From: Providencia stuartii | GTDB taxonomy: Bacteria > Pseudomonadota > Gammaproteobacteria > Enterobacterales > Enterobacteriaceae | DNA: 64,000 nt | Assembly (NCBI GenBank): GCA_900455155.1 | Contig: UGUC01000003.1 | Span: 62,001-126,000 of the forward strand | Reading direction: 5' to 3' | Shown here: in pieces, positions 1 through 10,282 of the stretch | Layout: every line of letters begins with the position of its first letter | Numbering within the stretch: the first letter of the stretch is position 1 | The notes under the pieces: model-generated | Database searches by the model: none | The model's input: only the letters and a program-made list of their open reading frames with translations | Told to the model about the DNA's origin: nothing | Position numbers and translations under genes: made by a program

Positions 1-76
1 GTGGTGCGAGTTCTCTAACTCGTTGCAGATTATGTCGCAGAGCGCGGCGGTTAATTAAAGCGGTTGCCGCTTTCAT
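1..76 (-). CDS. alr: Alanine racemase, N-terminal fragment (cut by window edge)
   Basis: Only the first 25 codons are inside the window. Read on the minus strand from the ATG at 76, the protein begins MKAATALINRRALRHNLQRV, closely matching the start of enterobacterial Alr, a PLP enzyme that interconverts L- and D-alanine for peptidoglycan. An AGAGGAC ribosome-binding site sits just upstream of the ATG. The PLP lysine and the rest of the barrel lie outside. It follows dnaB in the same direction, the usual dnaB-alr order in enterobacteria. The assignment rests on the N-terminal match and the neighbour. Confidence 0.85.
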   Translation of the reverse strand, partial: MKAATALINRRALRHNLQRVRELAP

Positions 77-217
77 TATGTCCTCTTTTTACTTTCTTAT
101 AAATCATCCAAGATGCAGCTCAGCGCCAAAGATAGATAAGCCGCTTGCTGCATACATACGCATCTGACTAGCCCACATGAGCCTAGTCAACAACACTGCC
201 GCTTTTAGTATGACAGA

Positions 218-1627
218 TCACTCATCGTCATAGGCAGGCCCCGCATAGTTATCAAAGCGAGACCATTGACCATTGAACGTTAATCGAACCGTACCAATCG
301 GACCGTTACGCTGTTTACCGATAATGATTTCCGCCACCCCTTTCAAGTCACTGTTATCGTGATAAACCTCATCACGATAGATAAACATAATAAGGTCAGC
401 ATCCTGCTCAATAGAGCCTGATTCACGTAAGTCTGAGTTGACTGGACGTTTATCCGCGCGTTGTTCCAAGCTCCGGTTAAGCTGTGATAGCGCCACAACA
501 GGCACATTAAGTTCTTTAGCTAATGCCTTCAGTGACCGAGAAATTTCAGCAATTTCAAGTGTACGGTTATCCGATAATGCAGGGACTCTCATTAACTGTA
601 AATAGTCAATCATAATCAGACTTAAACCACCATGCTCTCGATAGATACGACGCGCACGGGAACGTACTTCTGTTGGTGTTAAGCCAGAGGAGTCATCGAT
701 GTACATGTTGCGCTTTTCTGACAGAATCCCCATGGTGCTAGAAATACGCGCCCAGTCCTCGTCGTCAAGCTGGCCTGTACGAATACGTGTTTGATCAACA
801 CGCGATAAGGAGGCCAACATACGCATCATGATCTGGCTACCGGGCATCTCCAAACTGAAGATCAACACGGGTTTTTCTTCCGTCATCGCTGCATTTTCAC
901 ACAAGTTCATCGCAAAAGTGGTTTTCCCCATTGATGGACGAGCTGCAACAATAATAAGGTCAGAGCCTTGTAGACCCGCCGTTTTCTTATCGAGATCTTG
1001 GTAACCTGTCGACACCCCTGTCACACCATCGTGAGGTTGCTGATACAGTTTTTCTATTTTTTCAATGGTTTCAGCCAAAATTGCTTCAATATCTTTTGGC
1101 CCTTCGTCCTTATTCGCTCTCGACTCTGCAATTTGGAACACCTTCGTTTCGGCAAAATCGAGTAAATCTTCACTGCTACGCCCCTGTGGGTCGTAACCCG
1201 CATCGGCGATATCATTCGCGACTTTGATCATGTCACGCACAACAGCACGTTCGCGGACGATGTCGGCGTAAGCATTGATATTCGCGGCACTTGGGGTATT
1301 TTTTGATAACTCGGCAAGGTAAGCAAACCCCCCGACATCATCCAATTTACCTTCCTGTTCAAGGGATTCGGATAATGTGATCAAATCGATGGGTTTACCC
1401 TGCTCGAGCAGAGTTTGCATTTGAGCAAAAATGGTACGATGCGGATGACTGTAAAAGTCTGCATGGGTGACACGCTCGGAAACAGTATCCCAACGGTCAT
1501 TATCCAGCATCAACCCTCCCAATACAGACTGCTCGGCTTCGATAGAGTGTGGTGGAAGTTTTAAGCCTTCCATTTGCTGATCGCGCGGCGCACTGTACTT
1601 GTTTTCTGAAGGGTATTTCTTAGCCAT
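218..1627 (-). CDS. dnaB: Replicative DNA helicase DnaB
   Basis: DnaB is the hexameric 5'-3' helicase that unwinds the replication fork and binds DnaG primase. The 469-residue length is normal for the family. The N-terminal domain (about residues 25-130) is followed by a linker and a RecA-like ATPase. Walker A is ARPSMGKT near residue 230, and the Walker B region reads LIMIDYLQLM, followed by the arginine-rich SRSLKALAKELNVPVVALSQ segment. The frame is intact, unlike many neighbours. alr follows on the same strand, and qor diverges upstream from a shared intergenic region. The start is the ATG giving MAKKYPSENK; the E. coli protein has a similar short N-terminal extension. Confidence 0.97.
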   Translation of the reverse strand: MAKKYPSENKYSAPRDQQMEGLKLPPHSIEAEQSVLGGLMLDNDRWDTVSERVTHADFYSHPHRTIFAQMQTLLEQGKPIDLITLSESLEQEGKLDDVGGFAYLAELSKNTPSAANINAYADIVRERAVVRDMIKVANDIADAGYDPQGRSSEDLLDFAETKVFQIAESRANKDEGPKDIEAILAETIEKIEKLYQQPHDGVTGVSTGYQDLDKKTAGLQGSDLIIVAARPSMGKTTFAMNLCENAAMTEEKPVLIFSLEMPGSQIMMRMLASLSRVDQTRIRTGQLDDEDWARISSTMGILSEKRNMYIDDSSGLTPTEVRSRARRIYREHGGLSLIMIDYLQLMRVPALSDNRTLEIAEISRSLKALAKELNVPVVALSQLNRSLEQRADKRPVNSDLRESGSIEQDADLIMFIYRDEVYHDNSDLKGVAEIIIGKQRNGPIGTVRLTFNGQWSRFDNYAGPAYDDE

Positions 1628-1956
1628 ACTTTCTTATCCACATCCATAATTAACTAGCACATTAGTATACGCCAAACTTGTTACTGACGTTGGCTTTCTT
1701 TGTGTTTTTCTAACGGGTATTGTGCCTTTCGTCGTTGTGGCACTAACCAATAATTCTATCATCAAACCATAGCGTTATTATTGCGTGATTGATATGGTAG
1801 GCAAATCAAACGCGAAATCATTTGTGTTGTTTGTTGAAGGCAAGAAATTATCCCTATTGAGCCAGCGATGAGAAAATGGGCGTTGTCTGCCCATCATCCA
1901 GCCGGTAATTTGATTATACGACAAGTACAAGCAGACTGTTCCTATCGGAGATGATC
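1628..1956. other. Divergent dnaB/qor intergenic region
   Basis: About 330 bases lie between the divergent dnaB and qor starts. I see no ORF with a convincing ribosome-binding site, no RNA gene and no strong hairpin. It presumably carries the promoters of both genes, but I could not single out confident -35/-10 pairs by eye. Confidence 0.5.
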
Positions 1957-2940
1957 ATGGTAAAACGTATTGAATTTGCACAACATGGTGGCCCAGAAGT
2001 TCTCAGCTATTCCGATTTCGACCTAAAAGAGCCTGCCGATAACGAAATTCAGATAGAAAATCATGCAATCGGCATCAACTATATTGATACTTATGTCCGT
2101 AGTGGGTTATACCCCGTCGCGAGTTTACCATCGGGGCTTGGTACTGAAGCTGCGGGCATTGTGGTAAAAACCGGCTCCCAAGTGACAGGTTTTCGCCCAG
2201 GTGACCGAGTGATGTATGCTCAAGGCCCGCTAGGTGCTTATAGTGAAGTTCATAATGTTCCTGAACATGCCGTTGCCCATCTTCCTGATGGAATTTCATT
2301 TCAACAGGCTGCCGCCTGTGGCCTGAAAGGTATGACTGTCTATTATCTGCTGAATCAAACCTATCAAATCAAACGAGATGAAATCTTTTTATTCCATGCG
2401 GCTGCGGGTGGTGTAGGCCTGATTGCTTGCCAATGGGCAAAAGCGCTTGGCGCTAAAATGATTGGTACCGTTGGCAGCGCTGAAAAAGCAGAGCGCGCTA
2501 AAGCGGCGGGGGCATGGGAAGTCATCAATTATCAAACAGAAGATATCGCGGCACGAGTCAAAGAGATCACTCAAGGTGAAAAGGTGAATGTCGTGTACGA
2601 CTCAGTGGGCCAATCAACTTGGATTGCCTCATTAGATTCACTAAAACGCCGAGGTTTAATGGTGAGCTTTGGTAACGCATCCGGCCCTGTGACCGGCGTG
2701 AACTTAGGGATTTTAAACCAAAAAGGCGGCTTATACGTCACTCGCCCATCATTAGGGGTCTATGTCACTAATCGGGCGGAGTTAGATCAGGCAAGCCATG
2801 CGCTGTTTGATATGATCTTAAGTGGCAAATTGAATGTGGATGTCCCTGAAAAACAGATCTTTGCCTTGAAAGATGTGCAAACGGCCCACCGCACATTAGA
2901 GTCGAGAAAAACCCAAGGCTCTAGCCTGCTAATCCCATAA
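1957..2940 (+). CDS. qor: NADPH:quinone oxidoreductase
   Basis: This is a cytosolic medium-chain dehydrogenase/reductase that reduces quinones with NADPH. It aligns along its whole length with E. coli Qor: GINYIDTYVRSGLYP near the N-terminus, the nucleotide-binding motif AAAGGVGLIACQWAK around residue 150, and the C-terminal SRKTQGSSLLIP. The family lacks the zinc ligands of alcohol dehydrogenases, consistent with what is seen. An upstream in-frame ATG exists at 1951, but the CGGAG at 1946-1950 is correctly spaced for the ATG at 1957 and abuts the first, so 1957 is preferred (327 aa). It converges on dusA with a strong hairpin between them. Confidence 0.95.
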   Translation: MVKRIEFAQHGGPEVLSYSDFDLKEPADNEIQIENHAIGINYIDTYVRSGLYPVASLPSGLGTEAAGIVVKTGSQVTGFRPGDRVMYAQGPLGAYSEVHNVPEHAVAHLPDGISFQQAAACGLKGMTVYYLLNQTYQIKRDEIFLFHAAAGGVGLIACQWAKALGAKMIGTVGSAEKAERAKAAGAWEVINYQTEDIAARVKEITQGEKVNVVYDSVGQSTWIASLDSLKRRGLMVSFGNASGPVTGVNLGILNQKGGLYVTRPSLGVYVTNRAELDQASHALFDMILSGKLNVDVPEKQIFALKDVQTAHRTLESRKTQGSSLLIP

Positions 2941-2946
2941 TTTTGA

Positions 2947-2976
2947 GTGAGATGCCAACGACGGTTGGCACCTCAC
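2947..2976. terminator. Hairpin between convergent qor and dusA
   Basis: GTGAGaTGCCAAC pairs with GTTGGCAcCTCAC around a four-base loop, a 13-bp stem with one mismatch. It lies between the stop codons of convergent qor and dusA. No long T-tract follows on either strand, so it is a probable bidirectional terminator or mRNA-end structure. Confidence 0.6.
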
Positions 2977-2982
2977 ACTACA

Positions 2983-3994
2983 TTATTGGTCGCGGGTGAC
3001 GAATGCAAGAGCCTGCTCGACCACCGCCAGGTCAGCCCCTTTCTTATGGGCATTTTCACTCAGATAGCGCCGCCATTGGCGAGCACCGGGTATTCCTTGA
3101 AATATCCCTAACATATGACGAGTGATATGACCAAGATAAGTGCCTTGTGATAACTCTTTTTCGATATACGGGAACATTTGGCGAACAGCATCCACCGCAT
3201 TCACCACGGGTAATTGGCTATCGAATAATTGGTTATCTACCGCGGTCAAAATAGAAGGATTTTGATAGGCTTCACGCCCTACCATCACGCCATCAAGGTG
3301 ACGTAAATGCTCTTTTGCCTCTTCCAGTGTTTTTATTCCCCCGTTAATCGCCATGGTTAAGTGGGGAAAATCCCGTTTTAGCTGATAAACGCGCGGATAG
3401 TCCAATGGAGGAATTTCACGGTTTTCTTTCGGACTTAGGCCGGATAACCACGCCTTACGCGCATGGATGATAAACATTTCACAACCGCCTTTAGTTGAGA
3501 CGGTATCAATAAAATCACACAGGAATTCGTAGCTATCTTGCTCATCAATGCCAATGCGTGTTTTCACTGTGACAGGTATCGACACAACATCCTGCATCGC
3601 TTTCACGCAATCAGCCACAAGCTGAGCATCCGCCATTAGGCAAGCGCCAAAACGTCCATTTTGTACGCGGTCTGAAGGGCAACCAACATTGAGGTTGATT
3701 TCATCATAACCACGCTCTTGCGCCAACTTTGCACATTGCGCTAATGCTTCAGGGTCGCTCCCCCCCCAGCTGTAATGCTACTGGCTGCTCTTCTTCACTA
3801 AATGCCAGATAATCGCCCTTACCATGAATAATGGCACCTGTTGTAACCATTTCAGTATAGAGCAACGTATTTTTGCTCAATAAGCGATGAAAATATCGGC
3901 AATGGCGGTCAGTCCAGTCGAGCATCGGCGCAACGGAAAATCGATTTATGTTTTTATAGCCTGTCATACCTTGAAAAACCTTGTTTTCAGTCAT
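2983..3994 (-). CDS. dusA: tRNA-dihydrouridine(20/20a) synthase (one apparent frameshift)
   Basis: DusA is an FMN-dependent enzyme that reduces uridine 20/20a in the tRNA D-loop. The N-terminal piece (from 3994) carries [18 protein letters not shown] and [17 protein letters not shown]. The C-terminal piece (to 2983) carries [19 protein letters not shown] with the catalytic Cys, the FMN-site segments, and [21 protein letters not shown]. The two are in different frames. The join is a run of eight C at 3760-3767; seven would restore [21 protein letters not shown] as in E. coli, giving 336 aa. I read this as a one-base insertion error rather than gene decay, because both halves are otherwise fully conserved. 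It is convergent with qor. Confidence 0.92.
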
Positions 3995-4065
3995 TTTTAT
4001 ATTTGACGTGTTTCGGTGTATCTTAACCTATTTAATCTGTTTTTGCTGTATTGGAAACACGACTA

Positions 4066-4089
4066 AGGACACCATGGCTTTGGTGTCCT
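4066..4089. other. Perfect 9-bp hairpin upstream of dusA
   Basis: AGGACACCA (4066-4074) and TGGTGTCCT (4081-4089) form a perfect inverted repeat with a six-base loop. It sits in the 198-base gap between the phosphatase stop and the dusA start. No T-tract follows on the minus strand, so terminator activity is uncertain; an operator or transcript-end structure is equally possible. Confidence 0.4.
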
Positions 4090-4192
4090 CAACAAATGAC
4101 GGCTCCCCGCCGTAAAACTGATTTGCTGCCATAAAGCACGCCGATTTTTTTAGAGTAGAAACTTTCATTACCTACGGTCGAGTTTACTCTAT

Positions 4193-4988
4193 TTACGGAT
4201 TCATTAACTTAACCAGTTGTTCGGCAAGTTCAGGCGTTGAAGCACTCAATAGGCTGCCACTAAACATGACGTTATCGCGCTCACCACTTAACGAACATAC
4301 ATCACCCCCCCGCTTCACGAATACATGGTATCAATGCTGCGCTATCCCACGGTTTCATAATCGTATCAATGGCCCCATGTAGACGCCCTGTTGCCACCAT
4401 GGCATGCTGGTAAGCATCGTTGGCAAAAATAAAGTCTCGAGCGCAACTGACAACACGGTCAAGATGGTAAATCGTTGTACCTTCTCGTTGATTGTAAGTG
4501 CTACTGTGGATCCCCGATGCGGAAATGACGGCATTAGCGACCTCTTTAGGCGCATCAGTACCTAATGTTAGCCGCCGAGATAAACCGTTATGTGTTTCCA
4601 AGTAGCAACCTTGCCCTTTTGCTGCGTAAACTACCGTTGAAATGGCAGGGAAGCTGAGCACCCCAACGATAGGCTCCCCCTTTTCAACATAAGCAATCAA
4701 AGTGCTAAAGAGTGGAATGCCATAAATAAAGGCGCGCGTGCCATCAATCGGGTCAATCACCCATCCAGATTCGAAAACAGTATCGCCTTCAAGGCCAAAT
4801 TCTTCACCAAGGATCGGCACATCCGGTGTGTGTTGGGCAAAGTGCTCACGCAATGCCGACTCAACACGTAAATCTGTTTCCGTGACCACTGAACGGTCGG
4901 GCTTATAGTCAAAACTGCCCGCACCTTGAAATGCTTCTACGGTCATCGCTCTGACTGATTTTGCCGCTTCAAGCGCAATCGCCAGCAT
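4193..4988 (-). CDS. Inositol-monophosphatase-family phosphatase, HisN-like (one apparent frameshift)
   Basis: This is a Mg2+-dependent phosphomonoesterase of the IMPase fold. GEEFG (about residue 62) and WVIDPIDGTRAFI (about residue 76) supply the metal ligands, and MKPWDSAAL near the C-terminus is the third conserved motif. The DPIDGTRAFI form resembles HisN-type histidinol-phosphatases more than SuhB. The frame stops early at a seven-G run (4305-4311 on the plus strand). With six, translation continues as EAGGDVCSLSGERDNVMFSG to a TAA at 4193, giving 264 aa. That tail contains the expected C-terminal GGDV segment. AGGAG lies upstream of the ATG at 4988. Physiological substrate not determined. 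Confidence 0.85.
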
Positions 4989-5038
4989 ACTGTGGGCTCC
5001 TATTTAAAATATAACATTATGGCAATCATAACCCATGA

Positions 5039-5518
5039 TTATGCTTGGGTTTTATGCAGTTTGACCTCACCAAAGGTCATAAAAATCAATGTGCTCCCTG
5101 CGACCCCACGATAAGCCCCTTGCTGCTGATTCAATTCGCAAGCGAGTGCCGTAAATAGCCATGCTTCATTTTCCGAGATGTCACACATCGCATCGGTAAG
5201 CTGCTCATAACCTTTGCGTTCAGCAAATTCTTGTACAGCCAATGCGTCTTGTAACAATGGCTCCTCAATCGAGCTATTTGCCCATCCCCACATCCAACTC
5301 CCTTGGTTTTGATCATAAGTACCAATGATTTGCACGGGAGCAACAGCAACGAGACCGTCTGGAGCATGAAAAACAATTGTGCCCTCTTCTTGATCGACTG
5401 ACCAACTTGCCTGATCAAGATGCCAAGTATCACAGTGGAATTGGCTTTTATGCTGTAGAGCATTCATACTTCGCTCGATTAACGTATCGTAAGGTAAATC
5501 TTCAAGTTCTTGATTCAT
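5039..5518 (-). CDS. DUF6882-like protein of unknown function
   Basis: A 159-residue soluble protein with no signal peptide or membrane segment. The pattern of aromatic residues, IVFHAPDGLVAVAPVQIIGTY followed by SWMWGWANSSIEEP, is what I associate with the DUF6882 family, whose function is unknown. The start is supported by AAGGA five bases before the ATG at 5518. It lies between the phosphatase (below) and the nucleoside hydrolase (above) on the same strand with short gaps, so cotranscription is possible. The family label is from memory of the motif. Confidence 0.7.
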   Translation of the reverse strand: MNQELEDLPYDTLIERSMNALQHKSQFHCDTWHLDQASWSVDQEEGTIVFHAPDGLVAVAPVQIIGTYDQNQGSWMWGWANSSIEEPLLQDALAVQEFAERKGYEQLTDAMCDISENEAWLFTALACELNQQQGAYRGVAGSTLIFMTFGEVKLHKTQA

Positions 5519-5596
5519 TCATATATTCCTTAAACTACAGCGTGATTATCGAACGTCAGTTTTTTATCTTATTTATCCTATAAACTGTCTTATTCA

Positions 5597-6532
5597 CTAA
5601 CCAATATTTTTTAATGCATCGACGACCAATTGCCAAAACTTAGCATGATCGAGTTTGACGGCAACCTGAGTATGGCAATCTTCAGGAGCCGGATGGCGGA
5701 AATCGGCCACAGTCATTCCAAGGGTGAGAGTTCCTGTCAGTTCAATATCTACAGGTACGCGCTGTGTCGTCATGACGGAAGGGTCGATAACATAGGCAAC
5801 GGCACAGGGATCATGCACTGGTGGAGCATCAAATCCTTGTGCTTGTTTATACATTTTGCCAAAGAAATCGAGTAATTCGACGACAAATTTCGCGCAGGGT
5901 GTTCCCACGTCAGCAATGTTAGCAACGATATCTGTGGTGGCAAGCGCTTGATGGGTGAGATCTAAACCAACCATCGTTAGTGGCCATTTTTCATTAAAAA
6001 CAATATGTGCCGCTTCTGGATCAATTTTGATATTAAACTCAGCCACAGGACTCCAATTTCCTACATGGTAGCCTCCGCCCATCAGCACGACTTCTTTGAC
6101 GCGTTCGACGATACGTGGCTCCAACCTTGCGGCTAATGCGATATTGGTTAGCGCCCCAGTAGGCACTAAAGTGATTGTTTTGGGTGGGTGCGACATGATC
6201 AATTTAATGATCAATTCTACCGCATGGCAGTTTTCCAAAGTCAACGATGGCTCAGGTAGTTGAGGACCATCTAACCCAGAGTCACCATGAATATCGGGGG
6301 CAATTTCAACTTCACGTACCAGTGGTCGTGAGGAGCCGGCTGCAAAAGGAATACCACGAATTTTTGCCATTTCAGCAACGGCTAAGGCATTGCGAGTCAC
6401 TTTTTCAAGCGTTTGGTTACCAGCAACGGTCGTCACTGCCAGTAAGTCAATTTCAGGGTTGCCATAAGCTAATAGCATCGCAATTGCATCGTCATGTCCG
6501 GGGTCGCAATCAAGGATGATTTTCTTTGCCAT
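5597..6532 (-). CDS. Nucleoside hydrolase (RihA/RihB type)
   Basis: This Ca2+-dependent enzyme hydrolyses ribonucleosides to base plus ribose for salvage. The N-terminal DCDPGHDDAIAMLLA is the family signature that binds calcium and ribose. HGDSGLDG, LVPTGALTNIA, VLMGGG, SPVAEFNIKIDPEAA and the late VHDPCAVA (catalytic His region) follow in normal order. The 311-residue length is typical. Local wording (LPEP.....NCHAVEL, ELLDFF, GMTV.DF) is closer to pyrimidine-specific RihA than to RihB or RihC, but not enough to fix the symbol. It lies downstream of the ornithine decarboxylase on the same strand, separated by a hairpin terminator. Confidence 0.85.
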   Translation of the reverse strand: MAKKIILDCDPGHDDAIAMLLAYGNPEIDLLAVTTVAGNQTLEKVTRNALAVAEMAKIRGIPFAAGSSRPLVREVEIAPDIHGDSGLDGPQLPEPSLTLENCHAVELIIKLIMSHPPKTITLVPTGALTNIALAARLEPRIVERVKEVVLMGGGYHVGNWSPVAEFNIKIDPEAAHIVFNEKWPLTMVGLDLTHQALATTDIVANIADVGTPCAKFVVELLDFFGKMYKQAQGFDAPPVHDPCAVAYVIDPSVMTTQRVPVDIELTGTLTLGMTVADFRHPAPEDCHTQVAVKLDHAKFWQLVVDALKNIG

Positions 6533-6552
6533 ACACCTTACCTTATTGAATT

Positions 6553-6579
6553 AAAAGGGAGCCTTTTATTAAAGCTCCC
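6553..6579 (-). terminator. Rho-independent terminator after ornithine decarboxylase
   Basis: On the minus strand GGGAGC and GCTCCC form a 6-bp stem around TTTAATAAAAG, followed by TTTTAA. It lies about 55 bases past the decarboxylase stop codon and before the nucleoside hydrolase start. Confidence 0.65.
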
Positions 6580-6634
6580 AATGTAACCAGCTAACAAAGT
6601 AAAATCTATGAGCTTTCGCCGATTTAAAAAATGT

Positions 6635-8798
6635 TTACTTCAAAACATGCGCATAGACACGTTTTTGTCCATCTTCTGTTTTCGGGATATATACCCCTTG
6701 TAGCTCAGGCGCAAATCCCGGAAGCAAGTTGATCCCCGCCTCCAAAGCTTGGAAGTAACGCAAGACAGGCCCTTCCCAAACTTCACCGGGCACCACACAC
6801 AGTACGCCCGGAGGATAAGGCAGCGCCCCCTCAGCGGCAATACGCCCTTCTAGCTCACATAGAGGAAGCAGTTCCACGTTGCCGCGAATAAACTCAAGGT
6901 GCGCTTGTTGTGGGTTCATTTTCACTGTCGGAAAATGCTGCTTACGGAACATCTCTTTTTGCAATTGCTTAATATTGTACTGAACACTCAACTGGTGCAT
7001 TTCTTGGCACAAACGACGTAATGTGTAGCCTTGATAATGCTCTTGGTAGCGTTGATAAACGGACGGTAACACTTCTTCCAGTGAAGCATCTTCATCCAGT
7101 AATTGTTCAAAACGAACCAAATGGGTAACTAGTAGCTCTAACTTCTCTTTACTCTCTGCGGGAGTGAGTAAAAATAAGATGGAATTTAAGTCACATTTCT
7201 CGGGGATCACACCATGTTCACGTAAGAAATGCGCCAATATAGTCGCCGGAACGCCAAAGGATTCGTATTCACCACTTTGAGCATCGATACCCGGCGTTGT
7301 TAGCATCAACTTACAAGGGTCAACAAAATATTGATTTTCCGCATACCCTTCAAACGCATGCCAACGTTCATTAGGAATAAAATTAAAGAAGCGCTGTTCA
7401 GAAGCAATTTGCGCCGTTGGGTACTCTTGCCATGGTTTTCCGTCGACAAATTCAGGCACAAAGGGTCTAAAATAATGGCAGTGGTTGATAATGGCTTTTC
7501 TAACCTCAATGCCAAGTCTTACGCACTCCATCCACATCATTTCCCCTGCATCCCCTTGATGCATACGCGCATTGACATCTAACGAGGCAAACAGCGGATA
7601 AAATGGACTGGTAGACGCGTGCATCATAAAAGCGTTATTCAGCTTTTTTATGCGAGACAAAGCGCTCTTGCCCTTTAATATGATTATCTTTTTTATGGAT
7701 TTGCGACGCTTGCGAGAACCCTGCCAATTGTTTATGCACCGATTGAGTCACCATAATACCAGGATCATTTTCATTTAATTCAAGTAATAGTGGCGAACAT
7801 TGGCGCATCATAGGGATAAATTGTTCGTAGCCAACCCACGCAGAATCGAACAAAATATACTCACATAAATGACCAATTTTATCGACAACCTGCCTTGCAT
7901 TGTAAACCGTGCCGTCATAAGTACCGAGCTGGATCACCGCTAAGCGGAATGGACGTTCACGCGTATTTTTTTCAGGCATGACGTCATTAATCAATGAACG
8001 CAAGTAGTCCTCTTCAAAACAATGCGCATCGATTCCCCCGATAAAACCAAATGGGTTACGTGCCGTTTCAAGGTAAACCGGTGTTGCGCCCGCTTGGATC
8101 AGGGCGCCATGGTGGTTTGATTTATGATTATTGCGATCGAATAAAACCAAGTCTCCCGGTGTTAGCAAGGCATTTAACACGACTTTATTGGAAGAAGAGG
8201 TGCCGTTTAGTACAAAATAGGTTTTATCTGCATTAAATACGCGAGCCGCAAATTTCTGTGCTTCTTTCGCAGCCCCTTCATGGATCAGCAGGTCTCCCAT
8301 CGCGACATCAGCATTACACAAGTCGGTACGAAAACAGGTTTTCGCCATAAAATTGGTAAAAACTGTTCGCCAGTTGGATGGCGGCGAAAAAATTGTCCAC
8401 CTTGATGGCCCGGACAAGCAAAAGTGACATTATGCCCCGCAGCATAATCCATCATTCGCGCAAAAAATGGCGGTAATAGCTGTTCAAGATAGTGATTTGC
8501 CGCCGCAAATAATTGACGACTATTTTCACTACGCTCAGCCGGTGCAGGCGGCAAAATTCCCGTTAAATAAGGAGGATGAGGGATATCATCTGGAAGCTGT
8601 TTATCACTAATGATAAACAGCGGAATACTGAGTTTACTCTCTGCAACCCTTTTCCACAGCCCTTGATTGGCATCCAACTCGGATAGCACAACAGCAGCAA
8701 TATGTGTTTAACTGTGCATCGCGAATATCTACCCATTGGAATTCTCCCGTAAAGTAGATAGCGACCCCCTGGCTACATGCCACATTGATTTTTTTCAT
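6635..8798 (-). CDS. speC: Ornithine decarboxylase, SpeC-like (four apparent frameshifts)
   Basis: A PLP-dependent fold-type I decarboxylase that converts ornithine to putrescine. Restored, it is 719 aa, the normal size. The order is an N-terminal wing (MKKINVACSQ...), FACPGHQGGQFFRRHPTGEQF, NADVAMGDLLIHEG, the PLP-binding lysine region TQSVHKQLAGFSQASQIHKK, and C-terminal PYPPGVLCVVPGEVW. The ending RVYAHVLK resembles constitutive SpeC more than inducible SpeF, and no potE partner is adjacent. Four one-base insertions explain the breaks: a TT/T near 8705, two T-runs between 8343 and 8370 (restoring GEQFYQFYGENLFRTD), and a six-T run at 7644-7649 (restoring HKKLNNAFMM). Removing exactly four bases makes the length divisible by three. 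The start at 8798 matches the E. coli N-terminus. Confidence 0.9.
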
Positions 8799-9011
8799 AA
8801 CAGTCTGGCTCTTAGTTAGCTGAGGAAAAGAGGCCCGACAATATACTTGATAGGAAATCAGATTGGAATTGCCATAAAGTGCGGGAATAATTCTAATTTT
8901 TCGGGGGGAGATAATATTTGATAACCTACTGTTTAATAGCATAAAAAAATTTCTATGCCATTTTTAAGTTATCAGCATTAAACAAGGAAAAATGGGTGCG
9001 AAACTCATTAA

Positions 9012-9049
9012 CCGACTAACATTAAGCCTATTAGCAGAATATTAGTCGG
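9012..9049 (-). terminator. Hairpin downstream of the mechanosensitive channel gene
   Basis: CCGACTAA (9012-9019) and TTAGTCGG (9042-9049) form a perfect 8-bp stem with a 22-base loop, just past the ynaI stop codon. The T-tract is weak (TTAATGAGTTT on the minus strand), so terminator function is tentative. Confidence 0.4.
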
Positions 9050-9071
9050 CCAATTTCTCTAAACTGGGAGC

Positions 9072-10092
9072 TTAGTTGTTTTTTTCCATATACAGTGTCT
9101 GTGTAGGATAAGCGAAGTCCGCACCATGCTGTTTGACGATGGCAATTATTTTTAAATAGACTTCTTGTTGTGCGGCTAACCATTCGGCCCACACGGTAGT
9201 TTTTCGTAAAACAATACACCATAATATTCAGTGACGAATCCGCAAACTCATCAAAATAAACTAATAATGTTTGCCCAGTATCAATACTTGGCTCTTGTTG
9301 CAACATAGTCCGAATATCACTCACAATAGCGCCGATTTTATCAGCATCTTCATAGCGCAGACCTAATGACGTTTTGATTCGGCGGTTAGTCATACGCCCA
9401 GGGTTTTCAACGCTTATCGACGAAAAGAGTGAGTTAGGGATATACAAGGGTCGATGGTCAAAGGTGATAATTTTAGTAATTCGCCAACCAATCTCAACCA
9501 CCGTACCTTCAATGTTTCTGTCGGGTGAGCTAACCCAATCGCCGATATTAAAAGGCCTATCAAAGTAAAGCATGATCCCTGAGAAGAAGTTACTCAGAAT
9601 ATCTTTACCGGCCATACCGATAGCAATGCCGCCAATCCCGCCGAAGGCCATCAACCCCGATAGGCTCATGCCGAAATGTTCGCCAAATAGTAAAACCATT
9701 ACGACAAAAATGGTGGTTTTAAAGACTCGAGCGATAATACGTGCAGAGGTTGGATCACTTCCTCTTTTTATTTGCGTTTTTTCAAGTCTATTGACGAGCT
9801 GAAACAGCTTACGCACGAGAATGATCGCAATGATGGCAACTGTGATGAAATTAATCAGCGGAGTTGAAATAAAGGTTAAATTAAAATCCGTTGCCGCCAT
9901 ATCCAAATATTGAGCGGCAACCATCACCATACTACACAGCACAGCGGTCTGAATAACATGAATAAAAATACTTTTATTCTTATGCTTATGCCTACGTTTT
10001 TTACTTATCATCTCGAAAATAATAGCCACGGCTAAACACACCGCAACGATAGTAACGCCAATGGCATATTTTTCGAGTAATGAATCAATCAT
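9072..10092 (-). CDS. ynaI: MscS-family mechanosensitive channel, YnaI type (one apparent frameshift)
   Basis: An inner-membrane channel that opens under membrane tension. It has four or more N-terminal membrane segments. The pore helix and beta-domain entry [20 protein letters not shown] is followed by [20 protein letters not shown] and [20 protein letters not shown], nearly identical to E. coli YnaI. The frame breaks after MVYCFTK at a five-T run (9200-9204 on the plus strand). With four it continues [20 protein letters not shown] to a TAA at 9072, giving 339 aa and matching the YnaI C-terminal domain. It stands alone between speC and the divergent DUF2750 gene. Confidence 0.9.
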
Positions 10093-10282
10093 ATCTCACC
10101 GCTCCAAGCTGCCCATTTTACTTTTTAATAAAACTTATATGTCTACTACGCTATTTTCGATAAACTCTTGATGGATCAAACGCAGCAATAAAAAAACCTC
10201 ACTAAGATAGCAACTTTAAACGTGATTTTCTCAACAATTATCAACTGTTTTTTTAGACTATCTAATATGGATATAACGCATA

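Noticed and set aside
3749..3994. Disrupted genes (dusA, speC, rtcR and others) as pseudogenes of a decaying genome
   Set aside because: All lesions are one-base gains, nearly all by duplication, and every conserved motif on both sides is intact. Sequence error explains this better than decay.
8799..8942. Leader peptide (SpeFL-like) upstream of the ornithine decarboxylase
   Set aside because: The in-frame upstream stretch has no conserved SpeFL motif, and the decarboxylase resembles constitutive SpeC.
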